A stretch of DNA of 64,000 nucleotides from NCBI GenBank assembly GCA_021205755.1, contig JAJPWX010000126.1:1-64000 (forward strand). Direction: 5' to 3'. Below the pieces are notes generated by a model. That model saw only the letters and a program-made list of their open reading frames with translations, made no database searches and was not told the DNA's origin. Below, in pieces: positions 57,586 to 64,000 of the stretch. Source of the DNA: Lachnospiraceae bacterium (GTDB lineage: Bacteria; Bacillota; Clostridia; Lachnospirales; Lachnospiraceae). Numbering within the stretch: the first letter of the stretch is position 1; every line of letters begins with the position of its first letter. A program made the position numbers and the translations under genes.

Positions 57586-58476
57586 TTCGCACAGTTCGTA
57601 AAGAAGTGTCGCATCAAAAACCTCTCGGACAAAACCATTCTTGATTATGAAACCAAAATGATACGGTTCTACAATTTCATTGAAAAAACGGAACCGGTTT
57701 CAAGCATTTCCGAGGAAACTATCGACGATTTTATACTTTCCTTACGCGACGAAGGTGTCAAGGACATCACCATCAATTCGTACCTGCGTAGCATCCGCGC
57801 CTTCTTGTACTACTGCATGGAGTGCGACTACATCGCTCCGAGTTTTAAAGTGCGGCTTCCGAAGGCAGAAAAGAAAATCAAGGAAACTTACTCGGATGAT
57901 GAACTGGAACGGCTCTTGAAAAAGCCTGACACTGATACCTGTTCTTTCAGCGAATATAAGACTTGGACTTTTGAAAATTACCTGATCGGTACAGGCAATC
58001 GTATCTCGACGGCTCTGAGTATCCATATCAGTGATATTGATTTTGAAAACGCAACAATCACGATTCGGAAGACGAAAAACCGGAAGCAGCAGATTATCCC
58101 GCTCTCACACTCTTTGAGCGAGGTACTGCGTGACTATCTTGTTATTCGTGGCGGGGATCCGGAGGACTTCCTGTTTTGTAATGACTACGGGGCCGAAGCA
58201 AGCGAACGGACATATCAGCAGTTAGTTCAGCGGTACAATATCAAGCGTAACGTCAACAAAACGAGTAGTCACCTGTTCCGGCACACGTTTGCGAAAAAAT
58301 GGATTCTGGCCGGGGGCGACATCTTCCGTTTGCAGAAGATCCTCGGACACAGCGACTTGTCTGTGACAAAGGAATATGTCAATATGTTCGGGCAGGACTT
58401 ACAGATGGATTTTGAAAAGTTCAATCCTCTTGATACTCTCTCTCAGAAGACAAATAAAAGTGCAATCAGAATGTAA
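57535..58476 (+). CDS. Tyrosine recombinase (integrase)
   Basis: The 313 residues have a SAM-like N-terminal DNA-binding domain (about 12-100) and a catalytic domain. Visible catalytic residues are the first Arg in GTGNRISTAL (about 155), HLFRHTFA (H-x-x-R, about 247) and LGHSDLSVTKEYV with the nucleophile Tyr (about 282). AAAGGAG precedes ATG 57535. It sits just downstream of tRNA-Leu, the typical place for an integrase of a tRNA-targeting element. A terminator ends its transcript. Confidence 0.95.
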   Translation: MKKISMAKKDNLTIEDAFAQFVKKCRIKNLSDKTILDYETKMIRFYNFIEKTEPVSSISEETIDDFILSLRDEGVKDITINSYLRSIRAFLYYCMECDYIAPSFKVRLPKAEKKIKETYSDDELERLLKKPDTDTCSFSEYKTWTFENYLIGTGNRISTALSIHISDIDFENATITIRKTKNRKQQIIPLSHSLSEVLRDYLVIRGGDPEDFLFCNDYGAEASERTYQQLVQRYNIKRNVNKTSSHLFRHTFAKKWILAGGDIFRLQKILGHSDLSVTKEYVNMFGQDLQMDFEKFNPLDTLSQKTNKSAIRM

Positions 58477-58484
58477 CAGCAATC

Positions 58485-58517
58485 AGACGGGGCGCTTACA
58501 GCATCCCGTCTTTTTTT
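58485..58517 (+). terminator. Terminator of the integrase gene
   Basis: AGACGGG (58485-58491) pairs with CCCGTCT (58505-58511), followed by seven T. The ribosome site of the next gene begins within 5 bases. Confidence 0.9.
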
Positions 58518-58533
58518 ATATAAGGAGGCGCAC

Positions 58534-58998
58534 ATGAATAACGATACATTAGATACTTCACTAAAGGCAATCCGCGAGTCGATGAACGCAATCTCACAGC
58601 AGATGCAGGAATATGAAGCGATCCGCGTCGCGCAGAATGCAGCAACGCTCGAACTAATGGGCAAACTTAATGACACAGTAAAAGAAATGGAGCAAAACAG
58701 CCTGAAGACAGAAGGGCGTCTCAATGCACTCTCTGCCGGAGTGATGGAACTGCTCGGAGATCGGATTGACGATAAATACAATTACTACATGGCTTTGGGT
58801 TATATTCCCGCTGACGAAGTGCACACGTTTGATAATCTCTATTTTGCCTACGCCGCTAACGGTGGCAACGGCAAACGCGCAAAGAAATATCAATATGTAA
58901 TGGACAATCTACAGCATAAGGAGGATAGAGATGAATTACGACAATCTACTATTACGCCGATTGGATGCAATGCTGTCGCGCGAAGGACATGCGGCTAG
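58534..58998 (+). CDS. Small phage-type coiled-coil protein
   Basis: The 154 residues start with a long helical or coiled-coil region (about 1-75). The segment YYMALGYIPADEVHTFDNLY then YAANGGNGKRAKKYQYVM resembles a short domain common in phage holin-region or tail-fibre-associated proteins (ENLY.AY..LGGNG). TAAGGAGG precedes the ATG. The last about 22 codons overlap the next gene in another frame. A stop may have been lost there, because the family motif ends near MDNLQHKED. The function is unknown. Confidence 0.6.
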   Translation: MNNDTLDTSLKAIRESMNAISQQMQEYEAIRVAQNAATLELMGKLNDTVKEMEQNSLKTEGRLNALSAGVMELLGDRIDDKYNYYMALGYIPADEVHTFDNLYFAYAANGGNGKRAKKYQYVMDNLQHKEDRDELRQSTITPIGCNAVARRTCG

Positions 58999-60103
58999 AA
59001 ACGTGATAACTGGTGATAAAGACACAATCCTGTTTCGGCGCAGCAATGCGACCGGAAGTCAGGAGCAAGTAACATTGTACTATCACAACGACAATTTTAT
59101 ATCTAAAGGCGATATTGTGTCCTATAACGGCGCAAATTATCTGACAATTAACAAGGCCCACTGGGAGAGTGACGCTCACTTCAAATCTAACGCGATCAAA
59201 TGTAATCAGGTCTGGTATCTGCCAGAAACAACTATCCCTGTACTCGTGGAGGAACTACAACAGGCACAGCCAACCGTGGGTAGCGTCATAACGACGACAG
59301 ACGGTTATGTGCAGGTACGCACTACGGATATCGAGTATTTTCACACGGATTTTCCGACAAACATACAGGTAAATATCTGGGGCGGCGCTTACTATCTCGT
59401 AAACAAGTATTTTCTGGACGGCGTTTGCTACCTGTATTTTGTGCGTGAAACTGCAAGTATGACTCTTTCGCCGGAACTCACTTGTAATATAAACGACTAC
59501 TATTCAGCAGGAGATACTATCACCCTACATCCTTATGTGACAATGACCTACTCTGACACAATTATTTATGTGCCGGATGCAACTTTTACGTTCGAATCTA
59601 ATGATGAGGAAACGGCTGTTTGTGAAGACCACATCATTTATCTCTTACAGGATGGCTCTCCTATTATTACCATTACAGCGACAGGCACTTATGAGACTGG
59701 CAGTGTGGGCTACACAGATATCTCACTGTATAAGGAAGTCACGCTCAATGTAGACAGCAGTTCCAATGGACTCAAGATGTCTTTAAATACGACTACTGGA
59801 GACACTACTATTAAAATTGGTGGCTCCTATAAGACAATAATTGCAAGTTTTACAGATGCGAATGGCGAAGACGTGACAGAAGCCACAATAGCCGACATGA
59901 CCACAGAGGATTTTGTCTGGGCATTTACGATTGACGGCGAAGACGCAAGTGACCAGATTACTACTACTACAGTGGACGGCTCGGTAAACTATTACAGAGT
60001 CAAGTACGGCAGCGATAAGACATATATTACCAAAACCTTACTGGTAACGTGTATCTGTGGAGATATGACTGCTACGTTAGAGTTTACGATAGCGGCAGTT
60101 TAA
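58931..60103 (+). CDS. Putative phage structural protein with Ig-like C-terminal domains
   Basis: The 390 residues from ATG 58931 follow AAGGAGG. The N-terminal part (MNYDNLLLRRLDAML, SKGDIVSYNGANYLTIN) resembles phage head-tail adaptor or neck proteins. The C-terminal two thirds are beta-rich, Thr/Ser-rich, and built from Ig-like segments (GDTITLHPYVTMTYSDT; TTGDTTIKIGGSYKTIIASF). I do not recognise a specific family. The hairpin array begins at its stop codon. Confidence 0.6.
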   Translation: MNYDNLLLRRLDAMLSREGHAARNVITGDKDTILFRRSNATGSQEQVTLYYHNDNFISKGDIVSYNGANYLTINKAHWESDAHFKSNAIKCNQVWYLPETTIPVLVEELQQAQPTVGSVITTTDGYVQVRTTDIEYFHTDFPTNIQVNIWGGAYYLVNKYFLDGVCYLYFVRETASMTLSPELTCNINDYYSAGDTITLHPYVTMTYSDTIIYVPDATFTFESNDEETAVCEDHIIYLLQDGSPIITITATGTYETGSVGYTDISLYKEVTLNVDSSSNGLKMSLNTTTGDTTIKIGGSYKTIIASFTDANGEDVTEATIADMTTEDFVWAFTIDGEDASDQITTTTVDGSVNYYRVKYGSDKTYITKTLLVTCICGDMTATLEFTIAAV

Positions 60104-61140
60104 AAAATGTCGACAAAATTCAAACTTGGGAAATTCAATAAATTAGCGGATTTCCGAAGACGGTTTCCGTTTTTCCCTTAATGAAAGGGAAATAAGGGAG
60201 CGACTATAAAAAAGTAGCGAAATCGAAAACTTCGGAAATTCAGTAAATTAGCGGATTTCCGAAGACGACGACCGTTTTCCCCTTAATGAGAGGAAACTAA
60301 AAAAATTAAAACTTCGGAAAACCATTAAGCTAGCAGATTTCCGAAGCCAGTTACTGTTTTCCCTTTAATGAAAGGAAATAATCAAAGTAATTCATTAAAT
60401 GTTACGGTTTGATAAAACTTAGAAAATCAGCAAAAGAGCGGATTTCAGAAGGCGGTTGCCGTTTTCCTCTTAATGAAAGGATAATCAGAGCAATTAAAGA
60501 AAATGTCGACAAATCAAAATCTTCAGAAATTCAATAAATTAGTGGATTTCCAGAGACAGTGACCGTTTTTCCCTTAATGAAACGAAAATGTCACGGAAGC
60601 CTCGTCGTCGGAAAACCGCTAATTTATTGAATTTCCCGAGTCGGATGCAATTTTGTAAATAATGAAAGGAAAATACAAAAAGCCAGTGACTAAAATGTTA
60701 ACAAAACCTTGTCGCGGGAAATACAGCAAATTAGCGGATTTCCAGAGCCGGGTGCAGTTTTCCTTCTAATGAAGGGGATATAAAGAGGCACGTTTAAAAA
60801 TGTGGATAGAGCCTCGTCGCAGGAAACTCAATAACTTCAAGGATTTCCGAGGACGAGTGCAGTTTTACCTCTAGTGAAGAGAATATACAAAAAGTATTCT
60901 GCCAAAAATGTTACGAAAGTTTCATCTCCGGAAATCCAATAAATATGCGTGTTTCCGAAGGCGACGACCGTTTTCCCCCTTAATGAAAGGAATATACAAA
61001 GTATAGTACATATATATTTTTTTGCGTGTAATGTTACCGCACAAAATTTAGGAAAAGCCTCGTCGCGGGAAAATCAGTAAATTAGCGGATTTCCGAAGAG
61101 AGAGACCGTTTTCCTCTTAGTGAAAGGAAATAAAAAAAAC
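60104..61140 (+). repeat. Array of ten degenerate two-hairpin repeats
   Basis: This stretch of about 1,040 bases has no gene. It consists of ten related units with first-hairpin starts near 60125, 60230, 60312, 60418, 60521, 60608, 60712, 60817, 60926 and 61063, so mostly about 105 bases apart. Each unit has up to three parts. The first is AAAATGT(N)AC, seen in eight units. The second is hairpin 1, with a GGAAA/TTTCC core stem and a 15-base loop usually ending AAATTAGCGG. The third is hairpin 2, with left arm TTTCC, loop near TTAATGA and right arm GGAAA. The unit at 60230-60264 has a perfect 10-bp hairpin 1 (CTTCGGAAAT/ATTTCCGAAG). In the unit at 60608 the loop is inverted. Units differ in sequence while keeping the stems. 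It is not CRISPR, because repeats are degenerate and the intervening sequence is itself repeated. Confidence 0.9.
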
Positions 61141-61165
61141 AGTCCGGTTTATCCCCGGACTTTTT
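61141..61165 (+). terminator. Terminator closing the hairpin array
   Basis: AGTCCGG (61141-61147) pairs with CCGGACT (61155-61161), followed by TTTTT. It would end any transcript crossing the array before the scaffold gene. Confidence 0.9.
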
Positions 61166-61247
61166 ACATACAAACACATAGCAACTGGGGCGCAATCCCG
61201 AACTGATGTTACCAGGGCGGCGCAGCGCAACAGAAAGGAGACATATC

Positions 61248-61739
61248 ATGACAATAGAAGAAATGAATTTAACAGAAGAACAGACTGCGGCTGTCCAAAA
61301 ACTTATCCAGTCGGAAACCGACAAGGTGAGAACGGACTACAGTAACAAACTCAGGGCGGCAAATGACGAACTGAACAAATACAAACCGCAGGAAAAAAGC
61401 GACACAGAAATCGCACTTGAGGAACGCCTGGCGCAACTCGAAGCGCGAGAAGCGGAAATTGCAGCGAAGGAAAAGACGCAGCAGATCTCCGCGAAACTTA
61501 AAGACGCAGGTTTACCTGCTGAGTTAAGCCAGTATCTCAGTCTCGGCGACAATATCGACGAGGGGATTAATCAGATTAGCACAGCACTCGGCGGCTTTTT
61601 TCTCGCAAACGGCAACAAGCCCGGCAATCATCAGACAAACGCCGGACTCACAAAAGCCGATTTTGCGAAGATGGGTTACGCCGAACGCGCACGGTTATAT
61701 CAGGAGAATCCGCAACTATATCAGGCACTCAGCAGATAA
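61248..61739 (+). CDS. Phage capsid assembly scaffolding protein (DUF4355/GP20-like)
   Basis: ATG 61248 follows AAAGGAG. The 163 residues have a central coiled coil rich in Glu, Lys and Ala (about 20-80: TDKVRTDYSNKLRAANDEL, LEERLAQLEAREAEIAAKEK). The C-terminal segment is LSQYLSLGDNIDEGINQIS...FAKMGYAERARLYQENPQLY. This is the usual layout of siphophage scaffold proteins encoded directly upstream of the major capsid gene, as here. Confidence 0.8.
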   Translation: MTIEEMNLTEEQTAAVQKLIQSETDKVRTDYSNKLRAANDELNKYKPQEKSDTEIALEERLAQLEAREAEIAAKEKTQQISAKLKDAGLPAELSQYLSLGDNIDEGINQISTALGGFFLANGNKPGNHQTNAGLTKADFAKMGYAERARLYQENPQLYQALSR

Positions 61740-61769
61740 CTATACACCTAAAAAGGAGTGATACATATT

Positions 61770-62630
61770 ATGGCAACAGTTAATACTAATCTTATTGTAC
61801 CAGAAGTATATGCAGAATTGGTGCGCGAAAAAATCGCGGGCCGCGTTCAGGTCGGTCAGTTTATGAAAACTGTCAGCACGCTTCAGGGTAATGTCGGCGA
61901 AACCGTTACATTCCCATATTGGGCCTATATCGGCGACGCTGAGGATTGGACAGTTGGCACCGCAATGGACGCAACCCAGATAAAGCAGACAACTACTACA
62001 GCGGCGATTAAAGCAATCGCGGCTCCTGGTGTGGAAGTCTATGACTATGACGATCAGGTGGCAATGGGCAACGCGCTCAATGAAGCAGCGTCTCAGCAGG
62101 CAATCTCAATCGCTCGCAAAATTGACACGGATGCAATTGCGGCGGCTTACACCACACCGCTTAAGGTCGCTCTGGCGGATGCAACCGCAGTGACACAGGA
62201 CGAACTGCTTGCGGCTCTCGGCGTTTACGGGGACGAGCGGGACGCTGCAGATTTTTCCAACGGCGCGATTGTGATGCACAGCACTTTTGCATCGTCTTTG
62301 TACGGGATGGATCTGTTTACCAGTCGTGAGCGCACTACAGTAGCATCCGGCAGCGATAACGGCATTACCAAGAACGGAGTCATTGGCTCTTTCCTTGGCA
62401 TTGACGTTGTGCTGAGTGACCGCCTGTACGATGCAACAACGCAGGAAGCATTCATTCTCTTTGTGAAAAACGACTCTATTGGTTGGATTCCCAAAGAAGC
62501 ACCTTTTGCTGAGGCTGCGCGTGATGCATCCAAACGTCTGACAACGGTTTATTGCAGTGAGTTCTATGCTCTTTCCCTGCTGCGCGAAGACGGGATCGTG
62601 CTGCTTAAGGGCACTTTGCCATCTGCATAA
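61770..62630 (+). CDS. Major capsid protein, N4-gp56-like family
   Basis: ATG 61770 follows AAAAGGAG. The 286 residues begin MATVNTNLIVPEVYAELV and contain VTFPYWAYIGDAEDW, DYDDQVAMGNALNEAASQQAISIA and IVMHSTFASSLYG. The end RLTTVYCSEFYALSLLREDGIVLLKG is typical of HK97-fold capsid proteins of the N4-gp56 type. The scaffold gene lies 30 bases upstream. No terminase, portal or protease gene lies between the integrase and this gene. Confidence 0.85.
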   Translation: MATVNTNLIVPEVYAELVREKIAGRVQVGQFMKTVSTLQGNVGETVTFPYWAYIGDAEDWTVGTAMDATQIKQTTTTAAIKAIAAPGVEVYDYDDQVAMGNALNEAASQQAISIARKIDTDAIAAAYTTPLKVALADATAVTQDELLAALGVYGDERDAADFSNGAIVMHSTFASSLYGMDLFTSRERTTVASGSDNGITKNGVIGSFLGIDVVLSDRLYDATTQEAFILFVKNDSIGWIPKEAPFAEAARDASKRLTTVYCSEFYALSLLREDGIVLLKGTLPSA

Positions 62631-62711
62631 AGCAATTTATGTAATAGCCATTTTCTCCATCCTTAAAAAGTAAATGCTGCCATTCTGAGCAGCGAGAATG
62701 CGAATCAAGTA

Positions 62712-62743
62712 AAGAGAGGGGTTACAGTCATTTCCCCTCTCTT
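62712..62743 (+). terminator. Stem-loop after the capsid gene
   Basis: AAGAGAGGGG (62712-62721) pairs perfectly with CCCCTCTCTT (62734-62743). The following bases are CCTCC rather than T-rich, so it may be a processing or stability element as well as a weak terminator. Confidence 0.6.
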
Positions 62744-62773
62744 CCTCCTAAAAAAGAAAGAGAGAGAAAAGAA

Positions 62774-63025
62774 ATGTTAGATGGAAGTAAACTAAAGTTT
62801 TTGCGATACACGCATAATAAGACTCAGGCAGAAGTCGCGGCTTTTTGTGACGTAAGTATACGAGCAATCAAGATGTTTGAGTCAAACGAGCGTAAACCGT
62901 CCGAGGAGGTTTATGCGGCCTATCTTAATTGTATCTATGACGTGGGTAAACCACTAGGCAATAGACCAAATAAGCGCGGCAAAAAGAAAGAATCGGCTGA
63001 ACAATCAGAACAGCCAGAGGAATAA
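62774..63025 (+). CDS. Small XRE family regulator
   Basis: The 83 residues comprise one helix-turn-helix (LKFLRYTHNKTQAEVAAFCD, VSIRAIKMFESNERKPSEEV) and a charged tail. It lies directly after the capsid gene, an unusual place for a phage repressor. The ribosome site is weak (GAGAGAAAAG). It probably regulates the element or the following gene. Confidence 0.75.
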   Translation: MLDGSKLKFLRYTHNKTQAEVAAFCDVSIRAIKMFESNERKPSEEVYAAYLNCIYDVGKPLGNRPNKRGKKKESAEQSEQPEE

Positions 63026-63028
63026 TAA

Positions 63029-63112
63029 ATGAGGATTAAAGGATATATGACGCTAGAGTTGAAATCACCCAAACGACGGGAGAAAGGACGGAGTGAGATA
63101 ACTTGCCTATAA
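63029..63112 (+). CDS. Possible 27-codon leader peptide
   Basis: ATG 63029 opens a 27-residue basic peptide (MRIKGYMTLELKSPKRREKG...) ending at TAA 63110-63112, inside the structured region. No strong ribosome site is present. It could act as a leader peptide, but chance is possible. Confidence 0.3.
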   Translation: MRIKGYMTLELKSPKRREKGRSEITCL

Positions 63113-63187
63113 TACAAGTTAAGATCATTCCATCAATTGTTACCAGACTGCGAGAGTTATCTCGCCCGAATGGTAACAATAATGGAA
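63095..63187 (+). promoter_or_regulatory. Pseudoknot-like RNA structure over the start of the last gene
   Basis: GAGATAACT (63095-63103) is the exact reverse complement of AGTTATCTC (63155-63163). ATTGTTACC (63136-63144) is the exact reverse complement of GGTAACAAT (63172-63180), extended by TTCCAT/ATGGAA. The two pairings cross, as in a pseudoknot. AACTTG/CAAGTT (63100-63105, 63115-63120) competes with the first. The start codon at 63170 or 63182 lies within the structure. Confidence 0.6.
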
Positions 63188-64000
63188 CACAGTTATTTAA
63201 AGAGACTACCACAATGGTACACGAACAATGAAACAGAATATGATTTAGTTCTATCGGATGATCTTGATGGACTTGTAGCAACAGCCGCTATTAAATCAGC
63301 AAACACAGATTGGCACGTCAATTACTTTTATGATTTTGACGGCCTGTACATATGTAAAAAAATACAGAATAAGAAAAATAAATCCGCCACAAGAGTTTGG
63401 ACGGACATTGCCTATATAGGCAATGAAATGACATTTGACAATCACGTCACACTGGCATCTGCACAAGATTCTTATAATCGGTTATCAATAAATCCCAATA
63501 TATTTGGAGACAAAACAGTGTCAAACGAAAATTATTATGACAAATACTGCGGTTCGACCGCGCTGATGGTATGGAGTATTTACAATTTACCTTTACCAGA
63601 AAGCGAATTAGGGAAGATGCTATTATTAGCAATTGATTCGACTTTTAAAGGATATTATGCTGCGGCTAAGTGGCATGACCTTAACAAGCATTTTATCATT
63701 GATGTATTCGGATTCGAAGACCTTTATGCTGTGCAGCAGCGACATACGGAAAAAGAATTTTTGCAATTGGCAGGTCAGTATCAGATTAATCGTAAGATTT
63801 ATATGAATAACGGAAAAATAAAATCGGAATTAGATATTGCGTTGTTGTCCGAATTACTGGGCATTGATTTATCTTTGCCTTTAGACGATTTTATCAACTT
63901 TGCAAAATTTGAATCTACAACGAAAGAATCTTCTTATACCGGAAGATATATAAAAAATATGTCAACAGATAACATACTAACAGCGGCTTTTACAGGAAAA
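63170..64000 (+). CDS. DHH-like phosphoesterase candidate, cut by the window end
   Basis: The frame is open from ATG 63170 (alternative ATG 63182) through the last base, more than 275 codons. The segment DLVLSDDLDGLVATAAIK near residue 24 followed by WHVNYFYDFDGLY recalls the first Asp motif of DHH-type proteins. WTDIAYIGNEMTFDNHVT near residue 83 could be the Asp-Asn-His counterpart of the DHH box. The remainder (CGSTALMVWSIYNLPLP, ELGKMLLLAIDSTFKGY) is unfamiliar. It is probably a phage-encoded phosphoesterase or nuclease acting on nucleotides or DNA ends, but this is a guess. No good ribosome site is seen upstream, and the start is buried in the structure described above. Confidence 0.55.
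   Translation, partial: MVTIMEHSYLKRLPQWYTNNETEYDLVLSDDLDGLVATAAIKSANTDWHVNYFYDFDGLYICKKIQNKKNKSATRVWTDIAYIGNEMTFDNHVTLASAQDSYNRLSINPNIFGDKTVSNENYYDKYCGSTALMVWSIYNLPLPESELGKMLLLAIDSTFKGYYAAAKWHDLNKHFIIDVFGFEDLYAVQQRHTEKEFLQLAGQYQINRKIYMNNGKIKSELDIALLSELLGIDLSLPLDDFINFAKFESTTKESSYTGRYIKNMSTDNILTAAFTGK

Noticed and set aside
60104-61140. CRISPR array
   Set aside because: Units are about 105 bases, degenerate, and the sequence between hairpins is itself repeated. There are no unique spacers and no cas genes nearby.

Overview
The window looks like a piece of a Lachnospiraceae-type (Clostridia, Firmicutes) gut anaerobe chromosome with moderate GC. This is inferred from a clostridial rnfC-D-G-E-A-B operon, the SCIFF peptide and its radical SAM maturase next to secDF, AAA-ATPase/PD-(D/E)XK and Rpn-type nuclease paralogs, DUF1292, LTA synthase, strong Shine-Dalgarno sites and consensus sigma-A promoters. 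No species is claimed.

Layout. (1) 1-7700 is a scrambled accessory island. It holds an acyltransferase fragment, three copies of an HTH antitoxin-like module (two apparently identical over 509 bp), a beheaded DUF3990 toxin, two AAA-ATPase/nuclease paralogs, an Rpn-family nuclease and a kinase stub. (2) 7.7-11 kb carries an AraC regulator and an EF-G-2 type GTPase. (3) 11-21 kb on the minus strand holds a Rnf operon headed by a 920-residue protein with six tandem FMN-binding domains. The operon includes an RnfD-RnfG fusion, and tatB-tatA-tatC lies upstream. (4) 21.3-22.8 kb is an XRE/nucleotidyltransferase toxin-antitoxin-like pair. (5) 23-25.5 kb is a Tat-exported flavoprotein reductase and its AraC-type regulator. 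(6) 25.5-29.8 kb is scfA, scfB and secDF, with long inverted repeats around scfA. (7) 30-34.8 kb is an exopolysaccharide/cell-surface operon (Wzz, BY-kinase, LCP, two acidic surface proteins). (8) 34.8-55.2 kb is mostly housekeeping: DUF1292, exoA, a degenerate GH13 protein, AI-2E exporter, Rrf2, larE, trpS, rluA, eda, lactonase, aroC, LysM, rhomboid-like protein, LTA synthase, lysA, GH88 and DUF2264. (9) 55.3-64 kb is an integrated-element zone. It contains two tRNA-Leu(CAA) copies with duplicated integrase 5' ends, conjugative-element debris, a complete tyrosine integrase and phage head genes. It also contains a 1-kb array of ten degenerate two-hairpin repeats and a pseudoknot-like leader ahead of a DHH-like gene cut by the window end.

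Two candidate systems stand out. The first is an extracytosolic flavin wire. Rnf (ferredoxin:NAD oxidoreductase) would feed RnfG and the hexa-FMN surface protein, and Tat would export flavin reductases that lack their own FMN domain. Rnf/FMN and tat may share an operator half-site (18867-18891 and 21101-21111). The second is the hairpin array at 60104-61140 between an integrase-proximal structural gene and the phage scaffold/capsid genes. Its hairpins are conserved while their sequence drifts, and one unit carries its loop inverted.

All assignments come from reading the sequence and from memory of protein families. No database search was run.
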